Source: Haemophilus haemolyticus_M
GTDB lineage: Bacteria; Pseudomonadota; Gammaproteobacteria; Enterobacterales; Pasteurellaceae
Assembly (NCBI RefSeq): GCF_003490935.1
Contig: NZ_QQGD01000003.1
Location: 301,086 to 365,085 of the forward strand
Direction: 5' to 3'
DNA: 64,000 nt
The notes under the pieces are model-generated. The model was given only the letters and a program-made list of their open reading frames with translations. It made no database searches and was not told the origin of the DNA. Both the position numbers and the translations under genes were made by a program. This document shows, in pieces, positions 1 to 7,715 of the stretch (its first letter is position 1; every line of letters begins with the position of its first letter).

Positions 1-1
1 T

Positions 2-304
2 GGCACGGTGAGAGACTACGAAAAGGCTTATTGGTGGTTTAGCGAAGCGGCAGAGAAGGGCAGCGTGAAAGGGCTAAATAACCTTGGCGTTATGTATCTG
101 CGTGGCGATTACGTCAAACAAAATACAGAGCAAGCCATTAAGCTTTTTGAACGTACAGCTCGAGCTAAAGATACGGATGCCATGATGATGTTAAGTAATA
201 TTTATCGCTCACAAAACCAATCTGAAAAATCATTGGAATGGCTGAAGAAAGCCGCTGAATTAGGCAATAAGGAAGCAAAACAGCGTTTATCTAGTCAGCC
301 ATAA
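2..304 (+). CDS. Sel1-repeat protein, 3' part only
   Basis: This is the C-terminal end of a Sel1-like repeat (SLR) protein; the frame is open to the left edge, so the start lies outside the window. About 100 residues are visible. The repeat signature is clear in Y-x2-A-x-x-W-x4-A-x-x-G followed by G-x3-L-G-x-x-Y. SLR proteins are alpha-helical solenoids that mediate protein contacts, often in the bacterial envelope. It ends convergently with nimR, with a shared hairpin between them. No substrate or partner can be inferred. It belongs to the same broad family as the three genes at 10.1-14.1 kb but lacks their C-terminal cysteine pair. The GTG at 8 is an internal codon, not a believable start. 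Confidence 0.8.
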   Translation, partial: GTVRDYEKAYWWFSEAAEKGSVKGLNNLGVMYLRGDYVKQNTEQAIKLFERTARAKDTDAMMMLSNIYRSQNQSEKSLEWLKKAAELGNKEAKQRLSSQP

Positions 305-307
305 TCT

Positions 308-336
308 AAAAGTGCGGTTATTTTAATCGCACAAAT
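308..336. terminator. Hairpin between convergent genes, contains an uptake signal
   Basis: GTGCGGTTA (312-320) pairs with TAATCGCAC (324-332) around a TTT loop with one G.T pair. A-rich sequence precedes it and A3T3 follows. The left arm is part of an uptake signal AAGTGCGGT. It overlaps the last codons of nimR, so it could end transcription from either side. The T-tract is weak, so the call is tentative. Confidence 0.4.
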
Positions 337-725
337 TTCACGCCACTATGTTGCAATAGCAATTTCATTGGATCTTCATCATTTGAGACTGTTTTTTCAC
401 GTAATTCAATTAATTTCATCCGCAAATGGGCGAGTTCATGAATTCGTGTGGCCACCTCTTTAATATGTTTGTCTAACACACGATTTATTTCTTCTGCTTG
501 TTGTTTTGAGGCATTTTCTAAATTCAGTAGGCTTTTTATTTCACTTAATGAAATATCTAAATTTCGGCAGTTACAAATAAATGATAAACGTTGCAAGTGT
601 TCTTCATTATATTGTCGAAAATTGCCTGAAGTGCGTTTTGGGGGGGGGATTAAACCTTGTTGTTCATAATAACGAATGGTTTCTACGGTACAGCCTAGGG
701 CTTTAGCAAGTGCTCCAATTTTCAT
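318..725 (-). CDS. nimR: MerR-family nickel-responsive regulator NimR
   Basis: This 135-residue MerR-family activator has an N-terminal winged helix-turn-helix (MKIGALAKALGCTVETIRYY), then a long dimerisation helix. By sequence it looks like the CadR/PbrR branch, but it lacks that branch's metal-site cysteines at the start of the dimerisation helix and at the C-terminus. The only cysteines I see are C12, C51 and C53. This fits NimR (HI1623), described in H. influenzae as a nickel-responsive MerR-type regulator of the adjacent nik transporter. It is divergent from nikK, and the intervening promoter has the 19-bp spacer typical of MerR control. The identification rests on family resemblance plus the nik neighbourhood. 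Confidence 0.88.
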   Translation of the reverse strand: MKIGALAKALGCTVETIRYYEQQGLIPPPKRTSGNFRQYNEEHLQRLSFICNCRNLDISLSEIKSLLNLENASKQQAEEINRVLDKHIKEVATRIHELAHLRMKLIELREKTVSNDEDPMKLLLQHSGVKFVRLK

Positions 726-745
726 TAATCACCTTAAAAAATAAC

Positions 746-776
746 TTGACTCTAAAGTTACTTCATATTTTATCAT
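746..776 (+). promoter_or_regulatory. MerR-type nik promoter with 19-bp spacer
   Basis: A -35 box TTGACT (746-751) and a -10 box TATCAT (771-776) are separated by exactly 19 bp. That long spacing is characteristic of promoters that MerR-family activators remodel. The spacer contains the small dyad AAGT-T-ACTT (755-763), a plausible NimR half-site pair. The site lies in the divergent nimR-nikK gap and fires toward nikK. Confidence 0.65.
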
Positions 777-814
777 GCGTTCAGATTTTCTTAAACAAAC
801 AAGGAGCATCCAAA

Positions 815-1498
815 ATGGAATTAAAAAAAATCGTAGTGGGATTAACCGCACTTTTAGGTATGTCTGTTGCTAACGCTCACAATGTTTGGCTTGAACCTGC
901 TTCAGCTAAAGGTGAATACGTGGTGAAATTTGGACATGAACAAACTGAAACCTATCCAGAATCTAAACTTAAATCTATCCAAGCCTTAAATGCGCAAGGA
1001 AAATTAACTGCCGTTGATTACCAATTCAGAAATGGCGAAGCCTATCTTATGCCTAAATCAGATTTAGTATTCGTTCATTTTGATAATGGTGTATGGTCAA
1101 AATTACCAAGCGGTAAATACGTTGAAAAAACAAAACGTGAAGAACCAACGGCAGAATTTAGTACCAATCCTGTTAAATTTGGTAAAGCGATTTTGAAATG
1201 GGATGCTGAATCTTTCAAATCTCATCAACAAGCTTATGAATTGGTTCCTCAAGAAAAAGCACAAGCGAACAAACCACTTTCTATCCTTGTGTTACATAAT
1301 GGTAAACCGGTTCAAGGGATTAAAGTGGGCGTGAGTGAAGATGCACCGTTCAATTTAACGAATGAAAAAGGTATCGCTCAATTTACGCCAACTAAAGGCT
1401 TCAACAAAGTATGGGCAGAGTTTGAGGAAAAAGTAACAAATAATGCGGATTACGATCGTCGCTCTATAGAATATATGTTAACTTTTGATGCGCAATAA
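815..1498 (+). CDS. nikK: Periplasmic nickel-uptake component NikK (DUF4198)
   Basis: This 227-residue secreted protein has a clear Sec signal peptide (about residues 1-21, ending SVANA before HNVW). The mature part is a DUF4198-type beta-sandwich as in nickel/cobalt ECF accessory proteins. The mature N-terminus begins with histidine, which suits metal binding. The ATG at 815 is chosen because AAGGAG lies at 801-806 and the signal peptide starts there; upstream codons in frame encode nothing signal-like. It is the first gene of nikKLMQO, a high-affinity Ni2+ importer feeding urease and hydrogenase in Haemophilus. An uptake signal lies in the signal-peptide codons near 844. Confidence 0.88.
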   Translation: MELKKIVVGLTALLGMSVANAHNVWLEPASAKGEYVVKFGHEQTETYPESKLKSIQALNAQGKLTAVDYQFRNGEAYLMPKSDLVFVHFDNGVWSKLPSGKYVEKTKREEPTAEFSTNPVKFGKAILKWDAESFKSHQQAYELVPQEKAQANKPLSILVLHNGKPVQGIKVGVSEDAPFNLTNEKGIAQFTPTKGFNKVWAEFEEKVTNNADYDRRSIEYMLTFDAQ

Positions 1499-1510
1499 TA
1501 TGGATTTGGG

Positions 1511-1996
1511 ATGAAGAAAATTGTTTTTTTAACCGCACTTTTTGCGGCTTGCTATCTCCCGAATGCTTATGCCCACGCGCTTTATGTGTTTGCCCAATAT
1601 GATGGGCAAACACTCTCTGGCAAATCCTATTATTCTGATATGACCCCAGCAGCTGAAACTTATTTAGAAGTTTTCCGTTCTGGTGTTGCTGATCCCGTTT
1701 TAACTGGAAAAACTGACCGCCAAGGCGCATTTAAGCTTTCTATTGCTGATGTGCCACATACAACCTTAAAAGTTGTAGTGGAAGGCGATGAAGGACACCG
1801 TGCGTCAGTGGTTGCTGCTCATACATCTGCCGAAAATCAAAGCGGTGCAGATTTAATGCTTCTTCGTGAAGATATTGCGCATCTAAAAGATAAAATTTAT
1901 TTGCATGATATTTTAGGCGGAATCGGTTATATCGTTGGTATTGCTGGACTCATTGCTTTACGTAATGCGCGTAAAATTAAACAAGGACGTATTTAA
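1511..1996 (+). CDS. nikL: Nickel transport accessory protein NikL
   Basis: This 161-residue envelope protein has an N-terminal signal peptide (about residues 1-21, ending AYA before HALY) and a carboxypeptidase-regulatory-like beta domain. One hydrophobic segment near the C-terminus (about 132-149) is followed by a basic tail (RNARKIKQGR), so the domain is probably anchored in the inner membrane facing the periplasm. Mature NikK and NikL both begin with His. In Haemophilus the pair NikK/NikL assists the NikMQO transporter. It starts 12 bp after nikK and its stop overlaps the nikM start (TAATG type), indicating one operon. Confidence 0.85.
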   Translation: MKKIVFLTALFAACYLPNAYAHALYVFAQYDGQTLSGKSYYSDMTPAAETYLEVFRSGVADPVLTGKTDRQGAFKLSIADVPHTTLKVVVEGDEGHRASVVAAHTSAENQSGADLMLLREDIAHLKDKIYLHDILGGIGYIVGIAGLIALRNARKIKQGRI

Positions 1997-2616
1997 TGCA
2001 TTTATCTGAAGGCGTGTTACATACGCCTATTTTATTAGCTGGCGCAGTGCTTGCTGTTGCCGGCATTGCTGTAGGGTTACGTCGTTTAGAATCAGAACGT
2101 TTACCGCTTACCGCACTTTTTGCTGCTGCATTTTTTGTGGCAGGAACCATTCATGTGCCCGTCGGAATTGGTAGCGTGCATTTAATTTTAAATGGCATGG
2201 CTGGTTTATTCCTAGGGTGGGCTGTATTTCCTGCATTCCTCATCGCACTTTTATTGCAAGTCATCTTCTTTTCTTTTGGCGGATTTGCAGTGTTAGGCGT
2301 CAATCTTTGTGTGATGGCGACGCCAGCGGTGATCGCTCATTATCTTTTCCGTTCTCGTTTACAACCTCACATGGCTTTAAAAGATCGCTTATTAATCGGT
2401 ATTGGATCTGGCGTAATTGGCGTTGGCGGGGCAGGCGCACTTGCCTCTTTTGTGCTGATGTTAGATGGTGGAAAAAGTTATCTGAATCTTGTTTGGCTCT
2501 TGCTAGTCTCTCATATTCCGGTATTTATTTTGGATAGTATTATCAGCGTAGGGGTGATTACCTTGATTGGTAAAATGTATCCTGAAGTCATGAATCGTAC
2601 CGAGAATGTTTCTTAA
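1996..2616 (+). CDS. nikM: ECF nickel transporter substrate-binding membrane protein NikM (CbiM family)
   Basis: This 206-residue polytopic inner-membrane protein is the S-component of an energy-coupling-factor Ni2+ importer. It begins MHLSEG, matching the CbiM/NikM N-terminus in which His2 and the free amino end form the metal site. About six hydrophobic segments span the rest. It overlaps nikL and nikQ by one base each, so translation is probably coupled. Nickel rather than cobalt is inferred from the nimR/nikK/nikL and hyp neighbours. No cobalamin genes are nearby. Confidence 0.9.
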   Translation: MHLSEGVLHTPILLAGAVLAVAGIAVGLRRLESERLPLTALFAAAFFVAGTIHVPVGIGSVHLILNGMAGLFLGWAVFPAFLIALLLQVIFFSFGGFAVLGVNLCVMATPAVIAHYLFRSRLQPHMALKDRLLIGIGSGVIGVGGAGALASFVLMLDGGKSYLNLVWLLLVSHIPVFILDSIISVGVITLIGKMYPEVMNRTENVS

Positions 2617-3248
2617 TGAAAATTCATCGCTTATTTCAACCGCACTTTAGGTTGATTTATCTGTTTATCTGGGGGCTAATCATTAGTGGATTGAGTGATC
2701 TCACTTGGCTTATCCCCCTTAATGTGCTTGCAGTTTCTCTCTTTTTTATTTCACTGCAGTTCAGTCAAAAATCTTTTTTGCCCTATCTTAAACGTTGGTT
2801 TGCTTTAATCATTTTTATTGCTTTAATGTGGGCGACATTAAGTTGGAAAATTGGAGAAAATGGCATTGAACTCAATTTTCAAGGCATAGAATTAGCAGAA
2901 AAGTTAAGTTTACGGACTCATTTATTGTTGATTTCGCTTTGGCTTTTTTTGTGGAATATTAATGATGCGGTGCTTGTTCAAGCCATTGGTAAATTGCCTT
3001 TGCCGGAAAAATTAATTCAACTGTTTGTGCTGACCGTACGTTACATTGCACTGCTTGGAGAATTGCGTCAAAAAATGGATATTGCTATGAGAGCTCGTGG
3101 ATTCCGTCCTGGTCTTAATCGCCGAACCCTTTATGTGACGGCTCAAAGTGTCGCTTTATTATTGATTCATGCTCTGCTGAAGGCCGAAACGGCGCAAATG
3201 GCTTTAAAATGTCGTGGTTTTCAGTTTGGCAAAAAGAGAGAAAAATAA
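2616..3248 (+). CDS. nikQ: ECF nickel transporter transmembrane component NikQ (CbiQ family)
   Basis: This 210-residue membrane protein is the T-component that couples the S-component NikM to the ATPase NikO. It has several hydrophobic helices in the first 120 residues. An ARGF motif (MRARGFRPG) and a second CRGF motif (KCRGFQFG) are the cytoplasmic coupling helices that dock on the ATPase and are diagnostic of CbiQ-type proteins. It overlaps nikM by one base and ends one base before nikO starts. Confidence 0.88.
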   Translation: MKIHRLFQPHFRLIYLFIWGLIISGLSDLTWLIPLNVLAVSLFFISLQFSQKSFLPYLKRWFALIIFIALMWATLSWKIGENGIELNFQGIELAEKLSLRTHLLLISLWLFLWNINDAVLVQAIGKLPLPEKLIQLFVLTVRYIALLGELRQKMDIAMRARGFRPGLNRRTLYVTAQSVALLLIHALLKAETAQMALKCRGFQFGKKREK

Positions 3249-3249
3249 C

Positions 3250-3867
3250 ATGTTAGCTGTAAATAATCTTTGTATAGAACGTAATGGTAGAGCGATTATT
3301 CAAGATTTGAGTTTTACCTTGGAAGGTCAAAAACGCCTTTTCGTACAAGGGGAAATTGGATCAGGAAAAACGACATTACTTCTTGCTTTGTTGGGATTTG
3401 TTCCCGTAACTAAAGGTGAAATTCAATTATTTGGCCAAGTTTGTCGTGAAGAAAAAGATTTCGCACCCTTTCGTGGCACGATTGGTATTTGTTTTCAAAA
3501 TGCCGATGATCAACTTTTTGGCCCAACAGTATTGGATGATATTGCCTTTGGACCATTAAACCAAAATGAGCCTAGAGATCAGGCGTATCATATTGCAGAG
3601 CAGCAATTAGAACGTCTTGGTATCACACGTTTAAAAGATCGTATGGTGCATACCTTATCTGGTGGTGAGAAAAATTTCACCGCACTTGCGGGTGTTTTAG
3701 CGATGCAGCCAAAAATTTTATTATTAGATGAACCCACCAATGGATTAGATCGAAAAAATACTGAAAAATTGACCGCACTTTTACGTGAACTTTCCTTACC
3801 CATTTTGATTTCGTCCCATCATCATGGATTTATTAACGAATTAGCCACAGAAATTATCAGTTTATGA
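3250..3867 (+). CDS. nikO: ECF nickel transporter ATPase NikO
   Basis: This 205-residue ABC ATPase energises NikMQ. The Walker A is GEIGSGKTT, the Q-loop region contains FQNADDQLFG (typical of ECF ATPases), the signature is LSGGEKNF in place of the usual LSGGQ, and the Walker B is ILLLDEPTNGLD. The switch histidine lies in SSHHH. The ATG at 3250 gives a normal N-terminus, two bases past the nikQ stop. The protein is short for a CbiO-type ATPase (commonly 220-280), ending soon after the H-loop, but all catalytic motifs are present. Confidence 0.88.
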   Translation: MLAVNNLCIERNGRAIIQDLSFTLEGQKRLFVQGEIGSGKTTLLLALLGFVPVTKGEIQLFGQVCREEKDFAPFRGTIGICFQNADDQLFGPTVLDDIAFGPLNQNEPRDQAYHIAEQQLERLGITRLKDRMVHTLSGGEKNFTALAGVLAMQPKILLLDEPTNGLDRKNTEKLTALLRELSLPILISSHHHGFINELATEIISL

Positions 3868-3921
3868 TCTTCATCAAAAAGCCGAATTTTGATTGTGCTA
3901 TGCTTGTTGCAAATTTGTTGA

Positions 3922-3942
3922 CAAAGCTAAGGGCTTTGAGTG
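3922..3942 (+). terminator. Possible weak hairpin after nikO
   Basis: CAAAGC (3922-3927) pairs with GCTTTG (3933-3938), followed by AGTGTTTT. The stem is only six pairs and the T-run is interrupted. The 147-bp gap between nikO and hypB holds no convincing gene; the short open frame across it resembles nothing I know. The hairpin may attenuate read-through into the hyp genes. Confidence 0.25.
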
Positions 3943-4014
3943 TTTTAAACATCATTTCTGTTGAAAGTCAGTTTGAAACCTCAGCCCAAATAAGCACATT
4001 AAAACGGAGGATTT

Positions 4015-4824
4015 ATGTGTACAACCTGTGGCTGCGGACATCCAGAGCAAGTCCGTATTGGTGAATTGCCTCATACACATGATGATCAAGGAAGTCATCA
4101 ATCAGGTACGCCAAACTTTTCACATTCAACATTTCATTTCAATAAACCAGTCGATGCAGACGATACTCAAAAACGTTTGTTAAAAATTGAACAAGATGTT
4201 CTCGGAAAAAATAATCAACTCGCGGATCACAACCGAGCATTCTTTGCCAAACAACATATTTTAGCTTTAAATCTTGTATCGAGTCCGGGTTCTGGCAAAA
4301 CCACCTTGTTAACGACGACGCTAAATGCCCTCAAAAATGACCGCACTTGTTATGTAATCGAAGGCGATCAACAAACTGAAAATGATGCAGATCGTATTCG
4401 TGCTACTGGCGTGCCAGCTATTCAAGTAAATACAGGCAAAGGTTGTCATTTAGATGCACAAATGATTAGCGAAGCTATGGTGAAATTAAGACCACAAGCT
4501 GACAGCATTATGTTTATCGAAAATGTGGGAAATTTAGTTTGTCCATCTGAATTTGATCTTGGTGAAAAAGCGAAAGTGGTGATTTTATCTGTGACAGAAG
4601 GCGAAGATAAACCGCTTAAATACCCTCACATGTTTGCCGCATCAAGTTTAATGATTTTAAATAAAGTGGATTTATTACCTTATTTGAAATTTGATGTAGA
4701 ACAATGCATTGCCAATGCAAAACGTGTGAATCCAAATATTGAAGTGATTCAACTTTCCGCTACCACTGAACAAGGTCTCAGTGAGTGGTTAAATTGGCTA
4801 GAACAACAACGTAAACAAGGATAA
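4015..4824 (+). CDS. hypB: Hydrogenase nickel incorporation GTPase HypB
   Basis: HypB (269 aa) is the GTPase that, with HypA, inserts nickel into the large subunit of [NiFe]-hydrogenases. The N-terminus MCTTCGCGHPE carries the CxxCGC high-affinity nickel motif, followed by a short His-containing linker. The G domain shows a P-loop (SSPGSGKTT), then EGDQQTENDADRI and NKVDLLPYL. An RBS-like GGAGG lies just upstream of 4015. It starts the hypBDE run and follows the nickel importer, which fits its job. It is separated by about 40 kb from hypA. Confidence 0.95.
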   Translation: MCTTCGCGHPEQVRIGELPHTHDDQGSHQSGTPNFSHSTFHFNKPVDADDTQKRLLKIEQDVLGKNNQLADHNRAFFAKQHILALNLVSSPGSGKTTLLTTTLNALKNDRTCYVIEGDQQTENDADRIRATGVPAIQVNTGKGCHLDAQMISEAMVKLRPQADSIMFIENVGNLVCPSEFDLGEKAKVVILSVTEGEDKPLKYPHMFAASSLMILNKVDLLPYLKFDVEQCIANAKRVNPNIEVIQLSATTEQGLSEWLNWLEQQRKQG

Positions 4825-4827
4825 TCG

Positions 4828-5940
4828 ATGCGATTTGTTGATGAATTTCGCGATCCTGAACTTGCCCGTAGTTTAGTGGCGCAACTTGAAAAATTGATGG
4901 AAAAAATGCCGCACTTTACGGCGCTGAATCCATTGTATTTAATGGAAGTATGTGGCGGGCATACCCATACGATTTTTAAATTTGGATTGGATCGGCTATT
5001 ACCAAAAAGTATCGAATTTATTCATGGCCCAGGTTGTCCTGTCTGTGTGCTTCCGATGGGGCGTATTGATGTCTGTATTGAAATTGCACTAAAACCTGAT
5101 GTCATTTTCTGTACTTTTGGAGATGCAATGCGAGTGAAAGGTCGCCAAGGTTCGCTGTTAGAAGCAAAAGCGAAAGGCGCAGATGTTCGCATTGTGTATT
5201 CACCTTTGGATGCATTGAATATTGCACAAAATAATCCGAATAAAAAAGTCATCTTTTTTTCCTTAGGATTTGAAACCACAATGCCGAGCACGGCAGTGAC
5301 GCTTCAACAAGCCAAAAAACTAGGAACAAAAAATTTCTGGATTGTTTGCCAAAACATCACGATTATTCCAACGTTACATAGCTTGCTGGCACAAGATCAA
5401 GTCAAAATTGATGGTTTTCTTGCGCCAGGGCATGTGAGTATGGTGATTGGTTCATCGCCTTATCAAGGGATTGTCGATAAATATCACAAACCTTTTGTGA
5501 TTACCGGTTTTGAACCTTTAGATATTTTGCAGGCGATCGTGATGTTAGTGCAGCAATTTGTTGATGGCCGTTGTGAAATTGAAAATCAATATAAACGCAT
5601 TGTTGATGATCACGGAAATGCTTTAGCCCAACGTTCAATGCAAGAAGTGTTCCAGCTTAAAGCAAGCAGTGAATGGCGTGGCTTGGGGGAAATTGAACAA
5701 TCAGGCGTGGAATTGACGGATGCTTATCGTGAATTTGATGCCGAAATTTATTTCCAAAGCCAAGCACAACAGGTGGCGGATGATCCTAATTCTCGTTGTG
5801 GTGATGTCTTGACTGGGCGTTGTAAACCATCTGATTGCCCATTATTTGGCACAGGTTGTAATCCTGATAATGCTTATGGCGCATTAATGGTTTCTTCCGA
5901 AGGCGCATGTGCAGCCTATTATCAATATCGGAGAGAATAA
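4828..5940 (+). CDS. hypD: Hydrogenase formation protein HypD
   Basis: HypD (370 aa) is the iron-sulfur scaffold on which, with HypC, the Fe(CN)2CO group of [NiFe]-hydrogenase is assembled. Diagnostic motifs are all present: CGGHTH, GPGCPVC (the conserved Cys pair), GFETTMPSTA, and a C-terminal cysteine cluster (CGDVLTGRCKPSDCPLFGTGC) for the 4Fe-4S cluster. It starts three bases after hypB. hypC, its obligate partner, is not adjacent and not in the window. hypD has been used as a PCR target specific for H. haemolyticus against H. influenzae, which supports the species inference. Confidence 0.95.
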   Translation: MRFVDEFRDPELARSLVAQLEKLMEKMPHFTALNPLYLMEVCGGHTHTIFKFGLDRLLPKSIEFIHGPGCPVCVLPMGRIDVCIEIALKPDVIFCTFGDAMRVKGRQGSLLEAKAKGADVRIVYSPLDALNIAQNNPNKKVIFFSLGFETTMPSTAVTLQQAKKLGTKNFWIVCQNITIIPTLHSLLAQDQVKIDGFLAPGHVSMVIGSSPYQGIVDKYHKPFVITGFEPLDILQAIVMLVQQFVDGRCEIENQYKRIVDDHGNALAQRSMQEVFQLKASSEWRGLGEIEQSGVELTDAYREFDAEIYFQSQAQQVADDPNSRCGDVLTGRCKPSDCPLFGTGCNPDNAYGALMVSSEGACAAYYQYRRE

Positions 5941-5941
5941 A

Positions 5942-6955
5942 ATGAGCGAATTTATCACTATGGCGCACGGTAATGGCGGTGCTGCCATGCAGAAATTGAT
6001 CCAAGATTATTTTGTTGAAGCCTTTGCGAATCCTATTTTGGCGCAAGGGGAAGATCAGGCAAGAATTCCATTAACGGAATTAGCAAAGCAAGGCAAAACA
6101 CTGTCATTTAGCACGGATAGTTTTGTGATTGATCCCATTTTTTTCCCTGGTGGTAACATCGGGAAATTAGCGGTGTGCGGTACGGCAAATGATGTGGCTG
6201 TGTGCGGTGCGATACCAAAATATTTATCTTGTGGTTTTATTTTGGAAGAAGGATTGCCACTTGCGGATCTTAAAGCAATTATTCAATCAATGGCTGAAAC
6301 CGCAAAAGCGGCAGGTATTCAAGTTGTTACTGGCGATACAAAAGTGGTACAAAAAGGTGCAGTGGATAAGATTTTTATCAATACCAGTGGAATTGGTGTT
6401 ATTCCTCAAAATTTGGATTGGGGCGTTCATAAAATTCAAGCAGGCGATAAAATCATTGTGAGTGGCACCATTGGGGATCATGGCGCAACAATCTTAAATT
6501 TACGTGAAAAACTGGGTATCCAAACGGATCTTTATAGTGATTGCGCCGTGCTGTATCCATTGATTGAAAATTTACGTGAAGTAGATGGCGTAAAAGCGGT
6601 TCGAGATGCGACCCGTGGTGGTGTCAATGCTGTTTTGCACGAATTTGCACAGGCGCAACAGCTAGGCATTAATATTGATGAACAAGCCTTACCAATTCGC
6701 CAAGAAGTGCGCGGAATTTGTGAATTACTTGGTCTTGAAGCATTAAACTTCGCGAATGAAGGGAAATTGGTTATTGTTGCCTCCGCTGAAAAAACACCAG
6801 AAATTTTGACCGTACTTCGTCGTCATCCATTAGGTGAAAATGCGGCTGTGATTGGTGAAGTGACAACCGATAAAAAAGTGCGTTTAGTGGGCATTTTTGG
6901 ACAAAGTCGATTATTAGATTTACCAACCAATGAACCATTGCCAAGAATTTGTTAA
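5942..6955 (+). CDS. hypE: Carbamoyl dehydratase HypE
   Basis: HypE (337 aa) dehydrates the carbamoyl group that HypF places on its C-terminal cysteine, giving the thiocyanate that becomes the hydrogenase CN ligands. It has the PurM/AIR-synthetase fold: MAHGNGGAAMQ near the N-terminus, STDSFVIDPIFFPGGNIG, and RDATRGGVNAVL. It ends exactly in PRIC, the carbamoylated cysteine motif, so it is full length. The ATG at 5942 (MSEFITMAHG) is chosen over the upstream in-frame codon, which lies within hypD. It follows the hypD stop by one base. hypF is not in the window. Confidence 0.95.
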   Translation: MSEFITMAHGNGGAAMQKLIQDYFVEAFANPILAQGEDQARIPLTELAKQGKTLSFSTDSFVIDPIFFPGGNIGKLAVCGTANDVAVCGAIPKYLSCGFILEEGLPLADLKAIIQSMAETAKAAGIQVVTGDTKVVQKGAVDKIFINTSGIGVIPQNLDWGVHKIQAGDKIIVSGTIGDHGATILNLREKLGIQTDLYSDCAVLYPLIENLREVDGVKAVRDATRGGVNAVLHEFAQAQQLGINIDEQALPIRQEVRGICELLGLEALNFANEGKLVIVASAEKTPEILTVLRRHPLGENAAVIGEVTTDKKVRLVGIFGQSRLLDLPTNEPLPRIC

Positions 6956-6995
6956 TGATTAGATAAAATCAATACTTTAGAAAAATTAAATAGGT

Positions 6996-7150
6996 GAAGT
7001 GATTTCTGAACTTAGCAAAAATACCCTAGAACAGCTAGAGTAGTTTATCGATCACTGGCAATTTCTCTCAAATGGTACAGAGGGCTACCACACTATCGAG
7101 ACTACAATGGTCGGTGTAGATGCTGATTATATTTCATCCAAAACAATGGC
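6996..7150 (+). pseudogene. Fragment of a BaiN/YhiN-type flavoprotein gene
   Basis: No intact gene is present, but one frame reads SELSKNTLEQLE, a stop (TAG at 7041-7043), then NGTEGYHTIETTMVGVD and ISSKTM. The spacing and wording match the C-terminal third of the BaiN/YhiN/HI0933 flavoprotein family, where NGTEGYRTAEVT-x-GGVD is followed by ISSKTM and LYFIGE. The stop and the absence of the rest show a remnant, probably left at a recombination junction between hypE and the repair gene at 7172. Confidence 0.5.
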
Positions 7151-7171
7151 ATATAAAGCCCTTTATTGGCT

Positions 7172-7552
7172 TTATTTTCTTGCGGTAAATCGAGCCTTTA
7201 CAGGCATACGTAATGCAATTCGCTCACGGTTTAATGCTAAAGCATTTTCTGTGGGCAAATAATTTTGCCAAAGATTAGGATCATCAGGTAGCTCCTCTGC
7301 CCAAAAATACTGTACATTGAAACCGCGAGCAAGACACTCTTCATGCAATAAGTCGTAACGTTGCTTTAAAAACGCAAGTTTATTAAAGAAAAATCGTACG
7401 TGTCCTTCGCCTAATTTATAATCTTCAGGCTGCCCTTTTAAACTAAATTTTCCTTTCGCAACCGCATTTGGAATCCGTGTTAGCTCGCGATGTTCCGCTA
7501 ATAGATGCTGATCGCAAAGTTCAGCAGGAGGAACAAGGTTAATTCTGGTCAT
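7172..7552 (-). CDS. Pyrimidine-dimer DNA glycosylase/AP lyase (T4 endonuclease V family)
   Basis: This 126-residue homologue of phage T4 DenV cuts cyclobutane pyrimidine dimers by glycosylase/AP-lyase action. It aligns without gaps over the first 26 residues: MTRINL, DQHL, AE-x-REL, R26. Thr2 (whose free amine is the nucleophile after Met removal), Arg22, Glu23 and Arg26 are all present. The start at 7552 is required to place Thr2 correctly; AGAGAG lies just upstream. The ten extra in-frame residues from 7582 would abolish the free Thr amine. It sits alone between hypE and tmRNA. Such genes are patchy in bacteria and often phage-derived. Confidence 0.88.
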   Translation of the reverse strand: MTRINLVPPAELCDQHLLAEHRELTRIPNAVAKGKFSLKGQPEDYKLGEGHVRFFFNKLAFLKQRYDLLHEECLARGFNVQYFWAEELPDDPNLWQNYLPTENALALNRERIALRMPVKARFTARK

Positions 7553-7715
7553 AAAATCTCTCTTTATTATTTCATATCCCATCGAGTAATGAATATGACT
7601 AATTCCACCAATAATGTGCTAGGTAATAATAAGGTAACGGTTACTAAAACTAAGGTGAGTAGAAAAACTAAATTATTGCTTTTATTGAAAGCTTAGAAGA
7701 GGAAAAATAAAGGGG
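7553..7715. other. Short gap between the repair gene and tmRNA
   Basis: This stretch of about 160 bp holds the RBS of the minus-strand repair gene and a short open frame on the plus strand (ATG near 7589, about 35 codons, ending KLLLLLKA). I see no family match and no convincing RBS, so I do not call it a gene. Confidence 0.3.

Noticed and set aside
3864..4064. A small gene between nikO and hypB, perhaps hypC
   Set aside because: The frame lacks the HypC start (MCLG/MCIG) and any known motif, has no RBS, and runs into hypB in another frame.
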